Assembly (NCBI RefSeq): GCF_014170335.1
Contig: NZ_LZZS01000012.1
Span: 1-64,000, forward strand
Direction: 5' to 3'
Source: Achromobacter sp. UMC46
GTDB taxonomy: Bacteria; Pseudomonadota; Gammaproteobacteria; Burkholderiales; Burkholderiaceae_B
Length of the DNA stretch: 64,000 nt
How positions within the stretch are numbered: position 1 is the stretch's first letter; the number at the start of each line of letters is the position of its first letter. The position numbers were made by a program, and so were the translations under genes. The notes below the pieces were generated by a model, which was not told the origin of the DNA, did no database searches, and saw only the letters and a list, made by a program, of their open reading frames with translations. Of this stretch, positions 16,554 to 25,419 are shown piece after piece.

Positions 16554-18176
16554 TCAAACATAGCGGCCGTCGCGCAACTCCCTGCGGATGATCTTGCCCG
16601 TGGCGGTCGTCGGCAAACTGGTTACAAACCGGATCGCGCGCGGGTATTCGTGCGCGGCCAGCCGGGTGCGGACATGCGCCTGCAAAGCCTTGACCAGCGC
16701 GTCGTCGCCGTCGAAACCGTCGTTCAGCACCACATAGGCCATCACGATTTCCGTGCGCTGCTCGTCCGGCACGCCCACCACCGCCGCCATGCGCACAGCC
16801 GGGTGGCCGATCAGGCAGTCCTCGATGGGCGCCGGGCCGATGCGGTAGCCGGCGCTGGTGATGACGTCGTCGTTGCGGCCTACGAAGCGGATGAACCCTT
16901 GCGCGTCACGCATGCCCAGATCGCCGGTCAGCAGGTAGTCGCCCACGAATTTCTCGGCGGTCGCCTCGGGGTTGTTCCAGTAGCCCAGGAACATGACGGG
17001 GTCGGGCCGCAATACGCCGATGTTGCCCTCCTGTCCATCGGCCACTTCCACGCCCTGGTCATCCACAATAGCCACCCGGTGCCCGGGCGCCGCGCGGCCG
17101 ATCGCGCCGATTTCCGGATCGAACAGCGACGAGCACGACGACACCAGCATGTTGCATTCGGTCTGCCCGTAGAACTCGTTGATGGTGACGCCCAGCACGC
17201 GGCGGCCCCAGTCGATCAGTTCGGCCCCCAGCGATTCGCCGCCGCTGGCCACCGAGCGCAGGGCCAGGGGACCCGCGGCGTCGGGGTACGCGGCGCCGCG
17301 CATCATCTTCAGCGCGGTGGGCGGCAGGAAGGTATGGGTCACGCCGTGGCGCGCCATCAATTCCAGGGCCGACGTGCCGTCGAACTTCTCGAACCGGCGC
17401 GCCAGTACCGGCACGCCGTGGTGCCATGACGGCAGCAGCACGTCCAGCAGGCCGCCGATCCAGGCCCAGTCGGCCGGCGTCCACATCAGTTTGGCGTTTT
17501 CGGGGAAGAACTCGTGCGACATCTCCACGCCGGGCAGGTGCCCCAGCAGGACCCGGTGCGCATGCAGCGCGCCCTTGGGTTTGCCCGTGGTGCCCGACGT
17601 GTAGATGATGACGGCCGGGTCGTCCGCCGCCGTCTGCACCGGAACGTAGTCGTCCGACTCGGCCGCCAGCGCCGGGTGGAACGGCACCGCGTCGCCCTCG
17701 CCTTCGCCGTCGATGCAATAGATGACCTTCAGGTCCGGCAGGCTTGCGCGGATTTCGCGCAGCTTGCGGCAGCCCTCGGCGTCGGTCACCAGCGCCGCCG
17801 CGCCGCTGTTGGCCAGCCGGTACTGGATGGCGTCCACGCCGAACAGCGTGAACAGCGGCACCGCCACCGCGCCCATCTTGTAGACGGCGATGTGCGTCAC
17901 CGCGGTCTCGGGCGCCTGCGGCAGGTACACCGCCACGCGGTCGCCGCGCCGCACGCCGTTGCGCGCGAGGCTGTGCGCCAGCTGGTTGGACTGCGCCTTG
18001 ATGTCGTCGAAGGTGTAGCGCGTCTGCGCGCCGTCGCTCTTTTCGTAGATCAGGGCCACGCGGCCGCTGCCGTCGGCCCATTTGTCGCAAGCGTCGACAC
18101 CGATGTTGAACGCCGCCGGCACCTGCCATTGGAATTGGGACACAAGCTGCTTATAGGATTCGGCTCGGGACAGCAT
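16554..18176 (-). CDS. Acyl-CoA synthetase (AMP-forming, ACSM/acetate-propionate-like)
   Basis: 540 aa ANL-superfamily ligase. The AMP/phosphate motif is YTSGTTGKPKG (192-202), with EFYGQTE, the hinge-region LLTGDLGMRD and the C-terminal adenylation lysine in TATGKIIRR near 528. It activates a carboxylic acid to its acyl-CoA with ATP. The family includes acetyl-, propionyl- and medium-chain-CoA ligases; the chain length is not decidable here. It is divergent from a TetR regulator, and a CTCAATA motif in the shared promoter suggests that TetR controls it. Confidence 0.9.
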   Translation of the reverse strand: MLSRAESYKQLVSQFQWQVPAAFNIGVDACDKWADGSGRVALIYEKSDGAQTRYTFDDIKAQSNQLAHSLARNGVRRGDRVAVYLPQAPETAVTHIAVYKMGAVAVPLFTLFGVDAIQYRLANSGAAALVTDAEGCRKLREIRASLPDLKVIYCIDGEGEGDAVPFHPALAAESDDYVPVQTAADDPAVIIYTSGTTGKPKGALHAHRVLLGHLPGVEMSHEFFPENAKLMWTPADWAWIGGLLDVLLPSWHHGVPVLARRFEKFDGTSALELMARHGVTHTFLPPTALKMMRGAAYPDAAGPLALRSVASGGESLGAELIDWGRRVLGVTINEFYGQTECNMLVSSCSSLFDPEIGAIGRAAPGHRVAIVDDQGVEVADGQEGNIGVLRPDPVMFLGYWNNPEATAEKFVGDYLLTGDLGMRDAQGFIRFVGRNDDVITSAGYRIGPAPIEDCLIGHPAVRMAAVVGVPDEQRTEIVMAYVVLNDGFDGDDALVKALQAHVRTRLAAHEYPRAIRFVTSLPTTATGKIIRRELRDGRYV

Positions 18177-18236
18177 GGTTTAGTCTCTGATGTTGTTATG
18201 GATCATCCAGGGCTTGCTCAACTTGCCTGACCCTGG

Positions 18237-18248
18237 CTCAATAATAAG
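18237..18248. promoter_or_regulatory. CTCAATA motif, site 1 (acyl-CoA synthetase/tetR promoter)
   Basis: CTCAATAATAAG lies within the imperfect palindrome GGCTCAATAATAAGCC, between the divergent synthetase and TetR genes. Similar motifs precede the SDR (19917-19936) and enoyl-CoA hydratase (19997-20015) genes, which suggests one local regulon. Confidence 0.45.
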
Positions 18249-18277
18249 CCCCGCCTATCCGCCCTTTCGCCGCCCGC

Positions 18278-19018
18278 ATGGAAAAAACCCCCGTCGTCCC
18301 GATCCGCCGCCCGCCGGCCAGCGCCAAGTCCGAACAGCGCATCCGCGACATCCTGCACATGGCCCGGCAGGTCTTCTCCGAAGCCGGCTTCCAGGCGGCC
18401 ACGACGACCGAGATCGCCCAGCGCCTGGGCGTGTCCGAAGCCACGATCTTCACCTACTTCGGGGGCAAGCGAGAACTGTGCGTGCGGGTGATCAGCGATT
18501 GGTACGACGAGATCATCGGCAAGGTGGAAGACAGCCTGCCCCACGTGCAAGGCGCCCGCGCCCAGCTGCACTATCTGGTGCATACGCACCTGCGGCACCT
18601 GCTGGCCGAAGGGCCGGGGCTGTGCGCCTTCATCCTGTCCGAAGGCCGCGCCCGCAACGACGATTTCGGCGAGGTCTACGCCGGGCTGCAGCGCCGCTAC
18701 ACCGCGCCGCTGATGCGCATCCTGGCCCAGGGCCAGGCGGACGGCGACATCCGCCGGGACATGCCCTTGCGGCTGTTGCGTTCGTCGGTCTACGGCCCGA
18801 TGGAGCACGTGTTGTGGGATGCCATCCTGCGCGGCGCGCGGGTGGACGTGGCGGCCACGGCCGACCAGCTGGTCGGCTTCCTGTGGCAAGCCCTGCAGCC
18901 GCCCCGCCAGGACGCGCTGGCGCTGGCCCGGTTCCGGGGGGAAGTGCGCGACGCCCTGCATCGCCTTCAGGCGTCCGAATCCGGGGCGTCCGAGAACAAG
19001 GACGGCGGCACGTACTGA
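18278..19018 (+). CDS. TetR/AcrR family transcriptional regulator
   Basis: 246 aa. The N-terminal helix-turn-helix (about 25-65) contains ARQVFSEAGFQAATTTEIAQ, LGVSEATIFTYFGGKRELC. The C-terminal part is the ligand and dimer domain. It is surrounded by acyl-CoA metabolism genes, so it is probably an acyl-CoA-responsive repressor. Its last 52 bp overlap the convergent SDR gene's 3' end, which is unusual but both reading frames look genuine. Confidence 0.9.
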   Translation: MEKTPVVPIRRPPASAKSEQRIRDILHMARQVFSEAGFQAATTTEIAQRLGVSEATIFTYFGGKRELCVRVISDWYDEIIGKVEDSLPHVQGARAQLHYLVHTHLRHLLAEGPGLCAFILSEGRARNDDFGEVYAGLQRRYTAPLMRILAQGQADGDIRRDMPLRLLRSSVYGPMEHVLWDAILRGARVDVAATADQLVGFLWQALQPPRQDALALARFRGEVRDALHRLQASESGASENKDGGTY

Positions 19019-19893
19019 GGAAAGCCGCTGTAGACGTCGCCGCGCTCGGCAGGCTGCAACGTCCACGAGTGGCGGGCGTTGGGTACGCCGCCATCCACGC
19101 GGATGACGCTGCCGTTGATGAAGGCGGCCGCGGGCGACAGCAGGAAAACGACCGCCGCCGCCAGTTCCGCCTCGGTGCCGAACCGCTGCAGCGGCACCTT
19201 GGTCTTCAGCTCGCGCAGCACGGCGCGGTACTGATCGTCGTAGCTGTCCATGCCGCTGGACGCGATCCAGCCCGGCGCCACCGCATTGACGCGCACGCCC
19301 GCGTGCGCCCATTCGCAGGCCGCGGTTTCGGTCAGGTTCCAGACGCCCGCGCGCGCCGCGCCCGAATGCCCCATGCCGGGCATGCCGCCCCAGATGTCGG
19401 CCAGCATATTGACGATGGCCCCGCCGTGCTGGCGCATGTGCTGCGTATAGACCTCGCGCGCCATCAGGAAGGTGCCGTGCAGGTTGTTCTGCACCACCGC
19501 GTTCCAGCCGTTGAAACTGATGCGATCCAGCGGCGCTGGAAACTGGCCGCCCGCGCAATTGAACAGGCCGTCGATGGCGCCGTGGCGGGCCAGCACGTCC
19601 GTGACCGCGGCGCGCACGCCCGCCTCGTCGCGGATATCGCAGGTATGCAGGCTGATGCGCCCGGCGGCCTCGGGATAGATGCGGGCGATCTCCTGGCCCG
19701 CCGCCTCCAGCTTGTCCAGCTTGCGGCCCACGAGCGCCAGGCCAGCGCCCAGCGCCGCCAGTTCATGCGCGGTGCAGCGCCCCAGGCCGCTGCCGCCGCC
19801 CGTCACCAGGATGGTCTTGCCGTCGTACAGCCCGGGCCGGAACACCGACGCGTAACGCTGATCGGCGGCGGCGCCGCCCGATTGTGGATTCAT
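18967..19893 (-). CDS. SDR family oxidoreductase with altered catalytic motif (2,4-dienoyl-CoA-reductase-like)
   Basis: 308 aa. The cofactor motif is TGGGSGLG (31-38) and the NNLHGT helix is present. At the canonical YxxxK position the sequence reads S177-G-A-A-R181, so both the catalytic Tyr and Lys are replaced. A related replacement is seen in 2,4-dienoyl-CoA reductases, which also use an SDR fold on acyl-CoAs. The long N-terminal and C-terminal tails fit that group. The ATG at 19893 has GGAG six bases upstream, better than the ATG at 19905. The 3' end overlaps tetR. Confidence 0.8.
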   Translation of the reverse strand: MNPQSGGAAADQRYASVFRPGLYDGKTILVTGGGSGLGRCTAHELAALGAGLALVGRKLDKLEAAGQEIARIYPEAAGRISLHTCDIRDEAGVRAAVTDVLARHGAIDGLFNCAGGQFPAPLDRISFNGWNAVVQNNLHGTFLMAREVYTQHMRQHGGAIVNMLADIWGGMPGMGHSGAARAGVWNLTETAACEWAHAGVRVNAVAPGWIASSGMDSYDDQYRAVLRELKTKVPLQRFGTEAELAAAVVFLLSPAAAFINGSVIRVDGGVPNARHSWTLQPAERGDVYSGFPQYVPPSLFSDAPDSDA

Positions 19894-19916
19894 GTCTCGC
19901 TCCATTATTTTTTTGA

Positions 19917-19936
19917 GGATAACTCAATATTTATCC
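19917..19936. promoter_or_regulatory. CTCAATA motif, site 2 (SDR promoter), inside a palindrome
   Basis: GGATAA (19917-19922) and TTATCC (19931-19936) flank CTCAATAT. The element sits 24 bp upstream of the SDR start. It shares CTCAATA with sites 18237-18248 and 19997-20015. Confidence 0.45.
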
Positions 19937-19996
19937 GGAATGAATCACGGATTACCAGAAATAGCCCTAGAATCATCGAAAGAAAAGCACCACACT

Positions 19997-20015
19997 TATT
20001 GAGCAAAATTCAATA
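19997..20015. promoter_or_regulatory. CTCAATA motif, site 3 (enoyl-CoA hydratase promoter)
   Basis: TATTGA (19997-20002) and TCAATA (20010-20015) form a 6-bp inverted repeat with a 7-nt spacer. The reverse strand reads CTCAATA. It lies directly before the Shine-Dalgarno of the hydratase, a position suited to repression. Confidence 0.45.
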
Positions 20016-20030
20016 CATCAGGAGACCCGC

Positions 20031-20825
20031 ATGACTTTGCACGCCCCGCTGGACGTCGCCCACGACGGCGCCATCGTCCGTCTGACGCTGAACCGTCCCG
20101 ACATGCGCAACGCCTTCGACGAGACCCTGATCGCCGCGCTGACCCGCGCCGTCGCCGATGCCGCCCTAGACCCGCGCGTGCGCGTACTGCTGCTGACCGG
20201 CGCCGGCAAGGCGTTCTGCGCGGGCGGCGACCTGAACTGGATGCGCAAGATGGCCACCCACACCGACGCCGACAACCGCGCCGACGCCACCCGGCTGGCC
20301 CGCATGCTGCACACGATCTGGGCCTGCCCCAAACCCGTGGTGGCCTGCGTGAACGGCGACGCCTATGCCGGCGGCATGGGGCTGCTGTCGGCCTGCGACA
20401 TCGCCATCGCCGCGGACGGCGCGCACTTCTGCCTGTCGGAAACCCGCTTGGGGCTGCTGCCGGCCACCATCAGCCCCTATGTGATCCGTGCCATGGGCGA
20501 GCGCGCCGCCAACCGCTATTTCCTGACCGCCGAACGCTTCGACGCAGCCACCGCGCTGCGCTTGGGATTGCTGCACGACGTGGTGCCGGCCGAGCGCCTG
20601 CATGACGAGGCTGACGCCATCTGCCACACGCTGTGCGCCAACGGCCCCGACGCCGTCCAGGCCAGCAAGCGGCTGGTGCGGGACTTCGCCGGCCAACCCA
20701 TCGACGCCGCGCTGATCGCCGACACCGTCGAGCGCATCGCGGCCTGCCGCAGCACCAGCGAAGCCCGCGAAGGCGTGGCCGCCTTCCTGGAAAAGCGCGA
20801 GCCGTCGTGGCGGCAGGTTCCTTAA
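20031..20825 (+). CDS. Enoyl-CoA hydratase/isomerase family protein (LiuC/methylglutaconyl-CoA hydratase-like)
   Basis: 264 aa crotonase. The oxyanion-hole motifs CAGGDL (63-68) and NGDAYAGGMGL are present. The active-site segment SETRLGLLPATISPYV and the RAANRYFLTAERF segment resemble LiuC/AtuE-type hydratases, where one of the two classical catalytic Glu positions is not conserved. It hydrates an enoyl-CoA, possibly in branched-chain amino acid or terpenoid breakdown. AGGAG precedes the ATG. It is divergent from the SDR and probably co-regulated through the CTCAATA sites. Confidence 0.87.
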   Translation: MTLHAPLDVAHDGAIVRLTLNRPDMRNAFDETLIAALTRAVADAALDPRVRVLLLTGAGKAFCAGGDLNWMRKMATHTDADNRADATRLARMLHTIWACPKPVVACVNGDAYAGGMGLLSACDIAIAADGAHFCLSETRLGLLPATISPYVIRAMGERAANRYFLTAERFDAATALRLGLLHDVVPAERLHDEADAICHTLCANGPDAVQASKRLVRDFAGQPIDAALIADTVERIAACRSTSEAREGVAAFLEKREPSWRQVP

Positions 20826-20928
20826 AGGCGCAGGCCACGGCCGCATGACGCTAGACGCCCCCTGAACGATGCGCCCAGGCGCCCGAGCCCGCCATGACAT
20901 AATCCGTGGCGCATCTTCAGGAATCTTC

Positions 20929-22248
20929 ATGCCGCACGCAACACCCCCCGCCTCGCCTTCCCATCCCTTGCCTCCCTTGCCCTTCCCTCCATTGAACGCC
21001 GAGCGCCTCTGGGCGCGCGTCGACGCGCTGTCGCGCTTCACGCTGCCCGACGTGCCCTGGACGCGCCGCGCCTTCTCGCCGCTGTTCGACGAGGCCCGCG
21101 CCTGGCTGCGCGGCGAGTTCGAAGCCGCCGGCCTGGCCACCCGCCTGGACGCCGGCGGCAACCTGATCGGCACCCGCGCCGGCCGCGACCCCGCCCGCAA
21201 GCCGATTGCCACCGGTTCGCATTGCGACACCGTCATGGCCGGCGGCCGCTTCGACGGCATCATCGGCGTCTTGGCCGGCATCGAAGTCGCGCACACGATG
21301 CAAGAGCACGGCATCGAATTGGCGCACCCGTTCGAAGTCATCGACTTCCTGTCCGAAGAGCCCAGCGACTACGGCATCTCGTGCGTGGGCAGCCGCGCGC
21401 TCTCTGGCCAGCTGACGGCCGACATGCTGGCCGCCCGCAACCCCGGCGGCGAGACGCTGGCCCAAGGCATCGCCCGCATCGGCGGCGACCCGGCGGCGCT
21501 GCACGCGCCGCTGCGCGGCCCGGACGGCACCGCCGCGTTCGTCGAACTGCATATCGAACAAGGCCCCGTGCTGGAAAGCCGCGGCCTGCCGATCGGCGTG
21601 GTCACCAACATCGTGGGCATCCGCCGCGTGCTGATCGTGGTGGAAGGCCAGCCCGACCACGCGGGCACCACGCCGATGGACATCCGCCGCGACGCGCTGG
21701 TGGGCGCCGCGCGCATCATCGACGCGGCCAGCCGCCAGGCCAGCGCCGCCAGCGGCAATCCGCATTACGTGGTGGCCACCGTGGGCCGGCTGGCCATGAC
21801 GCCCAACGCCGCCAACGCCGTGCCCGGCCGGGTGGAACTGACGCTGGAAATGCGCAGCGACAGCAATGCCGTGCTGGACACGTTCCCGGAAACGCTGATG
21901 GCGGGCGTGGCCGAAGACCTGAAGGCGCTGCGCCTGACGGCGGGTTTCACGCCGCTCAGCCGCGCGCAGCCCACCGACTGTTCGCCGCTGGTGATGGACG
22001 CGGTCAAGGCTGCGGCCGACCAGTTGGGCTACGCCTCGATGCGCCTGCCCAGCGGCGCGGGCCACGACGCCGTGTACATGGCGCCCACCGGCCCCATCGG
22101 CATGATCTTCATCCCGTGCCTGAACGGGCGCAGCCACTGCCCGGAAGAATGGATCGAACCCGCGCAACTGCTGGACGGCACCCGGGTCCTGTACCAGTCG
22201 GTGCTGGAACTGGACCGGGTCTTGTGCAACGGGCTGCGCGGCGGCTAA
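20929..22248 (+). CDS. Zn-dependent N-carbamoyl-L-amino-acid hydrolase/allantoate amidohydrolase family (M20)
   Basis: 439 aa. The metal-site motifs are in order: GSHCDTVMAGGRFDG (His and bridging Asp), EEPSDYG (Glu pair), HIEQGPVLE and the C-terminal GRSHCPEEW. The family hydrolyses N-carbamoyl amino acids, ureidoglycolate-type compounds or allantoate. The ATG at 20929 has AGGA six bases before it; an in-frame start at 20869 looks too far upstream. The substrate is undecided. Confidence 0.87.
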   Translation: MPHATPPASPSHPLPPLPFPPLNAERLWARVDALSRFTLPDVPWTRRAFSPLFDEARAWLRGEFEAAGLATRLDAGGNLIGTRAGRDPARKPIATGSHCDTVMAGGRFDGIIGVLAGIEVAHTMQEHGIELAHPFEVIDFLSEEPSDYGISCVGSRALSGQLTADMLAARNPGGETLAQGIARIGGDPAALHAPLRGPDGTAAFVELHIEQGPVLESRGLPIGVVTNIVGIRRVLIVVEGQPDHAGTTPMDIRRDALVGAARIIDAASRQASAASGNPHYVVATVGRLAMTPNAANAVPGRVELTLEMRSDSNAVLDTFPETLMAGVAEDLKALRLTAGFTPLSRAQPTDCSPLVMDAVKAAADQLGYASMRLPSGAGHDAVYMAPTGPIGMIFIPCLNGRSHCPEEWIEPAQLLDGTRVLYQSVLELDRVLCNGLRGG

Positions 22249-22363
22249 GCCCGCACACCCATTCGGCGCCCGCGGGTATCCCCGGCCGGCGGGCGCGGCG
22301 CTGCCATAATGGACGCCTTGCGCCCGGTTCGTCTGGCGCCCACGACACGCTTCCCCGCCGCCC

Positions 22364-22699
22364 ATGGAACAGATTGAACTCAATGACAGCACCGCCGACC
22401 GCTTCCTGCTGGATGCGCCCGGCCTGACGCTGCTGGTCTTCCACAGCCGCACTTGCGGCACCTGCCGCATTGCGCGCGAACAGTTGCCGGCGCTGGAATT
22501 GCCCGTCGAGCGCGTGTGCTGGGTGGACGCGGGCGACAACCGCGGCCTGGTCGAGCGCTACGAGGTCTTTCACCTGCCCGCCATGTTCGTCACGCGCGAC
22601 GGCGCGTTCTTCGGCCCGGTGCAATCCACGCTGGCCGAATGGGACCTGCGCCAACAAATCGGCCTGGCGCTGGACAGCTACCCCGCCGAACTGCCGTGA
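22364..22699 (+). CDS. Thioredoxin-fold protein
   Basis: 111 aa. The CxxC motif is Cys31-Gly-Thr-Cys34, followed by a short thioredoxin fold with the cis-proline segment VFHLPAMFV. No signal peptide is present, so it acts in the cytoplasm. Its stop codon overlaps the GTG start of the next transporter gene, so the two are co-translated. The partner is unknown. Confidence 0.85.
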   Translation: MEQIELNDSTADRFLLDAPGLTLLVFHSRTCGTCRIAREQLPALELPVERVCWVDAGDNRGLVERYEVFHLPAMFVTRDGAFFGPVQSTLAEWDLRQQIGLALDSYPAELP

Positions 22700-23643
22700 G
22701 CGCGCCCGCCGCCAAGGCCCAGCGCATGCCGCTGGACGCGCTGGCGACCAGCGGCATGCTGGCCCTGTGCGTGTGCTGGGGCTTCCAGCAGATCGCCATC
22801 AAGCTGGTGGCCGGCGACATCGCGCCCATCATGCAGATCGGCCTGCGCTCGGCATTCGCCGCGCTGGTGCTGGCAGTGGTGGTGTGGCGGGCCGACGGCC
22901 TGCGCGCCTTCCGCGACGGCACCGCCCTGCCCGGCCTCGTCGTCGGCCTGCTGTTCGCCGGCGAATTCCTGTTCGTGGCGCAGGGCCTGCTCTACACGAC
23001 GGCCTCGCACATGTCGGTGTTCCTGTACACCGCCCCCATCTTCGCCGCGCTGGGCCTGCACTGGCTGCTGCCCGAAGAGCGCATGCAGCCGCTGCAATGG
23101 CTGGGCGTCGCGATTGCGTTCGGCGGCATCGCGGTGGCGTTCCTGGGCAAGCCGGCGCACCCCGCGCAGGCCGGCGCCGCCAACATGCTGCTGGGCGACG
23201 CCATGGGCCTTGCGGCAGGCCTGCTCTGGGGCGCCACCACGGTCGCCATCCGCAAGACCTCGCTGTCCGAAGCCGCGCCCGCCAAGACGCTGTTCTATCA
23301 GATGGCCGTAGCGGCCGCCGGGCTGCTGGCCTATGCCGCCGCCACGGGCCAGGACGTCATCCGCCCCACGCAGGCGGCCGTCCTCAGCGTCGCGTTCCAA
23401 TCGGTAGTGGTGGCACTGTCCAGTTACCTGGCCTGGTTCTGGCTGTTGCGCCGCTACCTGGCCTCGCGCCTGTCGATCCTGTCGTTCATGACGCCGCTGT
23501 TCGGGGTGAGCTTCGGCGTGCTGATCCTGAATGAACCGCTGGACCCCGCTTTCGCCATCGGCGCGGTGCTGGTGCTGGCCGGCATCACGCTGGTCAGCGG
23601 CGCGGAGATGATCCGGAACCTGCTGCGCAAACGGCGCGGCTGA
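22696..23643 (+). CDS. DMT-family (EamA) transporter
   Basis: 315 aa with about ten hydrophobic segments arranged as two EamA halves (first from about residue 18, second from about 170). GTG at 22696 overlaps the thioredoxin gene's stop (GTGA). An ATG ten codons later is an alternative. The family exports amino acids or other metabolites; the substrate is unknown. It is convergent with another EamA transporter. Confidence 0.87.
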   Translation: MSAPAAKAQRMPLDALATSGMLALCVCWGFQQIAIKLVAGDIAPIMQIGLRSAFAALVLAVVVWRADGLRAFRDGTALPGLVVGLLFAGEFLFVAQGLLYTTASHMSVFLYTAPIFAALGLHWLLPEERMQPLQWLGVAIAFGGIAVAFLGKPAHPAQAGAANMLLGDAMGLAAGLLWGATTVAIRKTSLSEAAPAKTLFYQMAVAAAGLLAYAAATGQDVIRPTQAAVLSVAFQSVVVALSSYLAWFWLLRRYLASRLSILSFMTPLFGVSFGVLILNEPLDPAFAIGAVLVLAGITLVSGAEMIRNLLRKRRG

Positions 23644-23680
23644 CGCGCAAACGGCAAAACGCGCGGCTCCCCGTATCCGG

Positions 23681-24565
23681 TCAGCCGCGCGCCTTGCCCA
23701 GGTTCAGCACGATCAGCGCCGCGCCCGCCAGCACGAAGGCGAATCCCCACCAGTCCGCCGCGCCGGGCCGGTCGCCCACCAGCGCCATCGCCCCCAGCAC
23801 GCCGACGACCGGCACCATCAGGGTCGTCAGCGCCGCGACCGTGGCGCTGACCTTTTCGCTCAGCACGAACCACAGCCAATACGCCACCGCCGTGCCCAGG
23901 ATGATGTGGAACGCCAGCGCGCCGGCCACCCGCGCATTCCAGCCCTGCGTGGGAAACGATTCGCCCGCGATCAGCATGCCCGTCAACGCGCACGCCGCGC
24001 CCACCACCAGTTGCCAGGCCGTCACCACGATCCGGTTGCCGGCCACGGGCCAGCGCTTCAGGTAGACCGTGCCGGCGGCCCAGCCGAAGGCCGCGATCAA
24101 CGGAAAGGCCAGGCCCTTCGTCGCGGCGATGTCGTGGTCGGCGAAGACGGCGCGCAGCACCGGCCAGGCCAGGATGGACACGCCCAGCGCGCCCAGCGCC
24201 AGCGCCACCGCGCGGCGCCGGTCGGGGCGTTCGCCCAGCACGGCCCAGGCCAGCACCGCCGACATCATCGGCATCGTGAAGGTCAGTACGGCGGCGCGCG
24301 ACGTGCTGGTGCTGAGCTGCGCCCACGCCACCGCCAGGTTGAACACCGCCACGGCCAGCAGGCCGCCCACGATGATGCCCGGCCACGACGCGCGCGGCGG
24401 CAACAGGTCCACCCGCTTGGCGCGCGCCAGCAGCAGCAACAGCAGCGCGCCGCTGCCCAGGCCGATGACCCGCAGCGTGAACGGCGGGAAGATCGACAGG
24501 ATGATCTTCACCGCCGGCCAGTTCAGCCCCCAGAACAGCGCAAGCGCGACCGGAATCAGGCGCAC
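23681..24565 (-). CDS. DMT-family (EamA) transporter
   Basis: 294 aa. It begins GTG-RLIPVALALFWGLNWPAVKI, a typical first helix of EamA permeases, and has ten predicted membrane segments in two repeats. The longer open frame up to 24817 is not membrane-like, so the GTG at 24565 is preferred; it overlaps the acetyltransferase 3' end by 10 bp, indicating one transcript. Probably a metabolite exporter. Confidence 0.85.
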   Translation of the reverse strand: MRLIPVALALFWGLNWPAVKIILSIFPPFTLRVIGLGSGALLLLLLARAKRVDLLPPRASWPGIIVGGLLAVAVFNLAVAWAQLSTSTSRAAVLTFTMPMMSAVLAWAVLGERPDRRRAVALALGALGVSILAWPVLRAVFADHDIAATKGLAFPLIAAFGWAAGTVYLKRWPVAGNRIVVTAWQLVVGAACALTGMLIAGESFPTQGWNARVAGALAFHIILGTAVAYWLWFVLSEKVSATVAALTTLMVPVVGVLGAMALVGDRPGAADWWGFAFVLAGAALIVLNLGKARG

Positions 24566-25284
24566 GCGGCCTTTTCCCGGGCGATCAGCTCGGCCAGGCC
24601 TTTGCGCTGATTGCCCTCGGCGTCGAAGTTCGCCGGGTCCAGCCAGTGTTCGTAGGCGGCGCGCAGGGCCGGCCATTCGCCGTCGATGATCGAGAACCAG
24701 GCCGTGTCGCGGCTGCGGCCCTTGTAGAGGGTCGCCTGGCGGAAGACGCCCTCGTACTGGAATCCCAGCCGCGCGGCGGCCTGGCGCGACGGCGCGTTCA
24801 GGCTGTCGCACTTCCATTCATAGCGGCGGTAGCCCAGTTCGTCGAAGGCGCGGCGCATCAGCAGGAACTGCGCCTCGGTCGCGATGCGCGTGCGCTTGAG
24901 CTGGCGCGAGAACGACACGAAGCCCACTTCGATCACGCCGTTGGTCGGATCAATGCGCATCAGCGCCAACGTACCGATGGCGCGGCCCGTTTCCAGGTCG
25001 ATGATGGCGTGGTGCAACGGGTCATTGCCTGCCTGCGCGGCCTGGGCGAACGCCCGATAGGCGGCCTCGTCGGCAAACGGGCCGACGCCCATGTACGTCC
25101 AGTCGCTATCGTCCGGCGCCTGGCTGAAGGCCTGGTACAGGTCCGCGGCGTGGCGCTCGGCGGACAGGGGTTCCAGCCGGCAGTAGCGGCCGATGGCGGG
25201 CGTCAGCGGCGGACGCGCGCGCGGGGCCCAGCCGGGAACGTCGGGGCCGATCGGTTGTTGGAAAGCGTTGACGCGGGGTTGCAT
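24556..25284 (-). CDS. GNAT family N-acetyltransferase (RimJ/RimL-like)
   Basis: 242 aa. The pattern is that of the RimJ/RimL-type acetyltransferase_3 group: YCRLEPLSAERHAADLY, the central GVIEVGFVSFSRQLKRTRIATEA with the acetyl-CoA-binding turn, and NAPSRQAAARLGFQYEGVFRQ at the C-terminal part. Such enzymes acetylate N-termini, antibiotics or small amines. The frame is open far upstream, but ATG 25284 starts the family homology. It is divergent from a MocR regulator and followed by an exporter, so regulator, acetyltransferase and exporter may form one detoxification unit. Confidence 0.85.
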   Translation of the reverse strand: MQPRVNAFQQPIGPDVPGWAPRARPPLTPAIGRYCRLEPLSAERHAADLYQAFSQAPDDSDWTYMGVGPFADEAAYRAFAQAAQAGNDPLHHAIIDLETGRAIGTLALMRIDPTNGVIEVGFVSFSRQLKRTRIATEAQFLLMRRAFDELGYRRYEWKCDSLNAPSRQAAARLGFQYEGVFRQATLYKGRSRDTAWFSIIDGEWPALRAAYEHWLDPANFDAEGNQRKGLAELIAREKAACA

Positions 25285-25349
25285 GCGGCGGGGCCTCATC
25301 CTGGTTAGCGCGCGTCGCCGGGCAGTGGCGGACGCAACACGCATGACCT

Positions 25350-25389
25350 CACGATATCGGAATCGTGGCATCATAAAAAGCACCACGAT
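25350..25389. promoter_or_regulatory. Three CACGAT/ATCGTG half-sites before the MocR gene
   Basis: CACGAT (25350-25355), ATCGTGG (25362-25368) and CCACGAT (25383-25389) lie between the divergent GNAT and MocR genes. The outer two are direct repeats 34 bp apart and the middle is inverted. Mixed direct/inverted half-sites in the shared promoter are typical of MocR-type autoregulators. Confidence 0.5.
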
Positions 25390-25419
25390 CCTTGAATTTA
25401 ATAGGGCCATGACCCGGCC

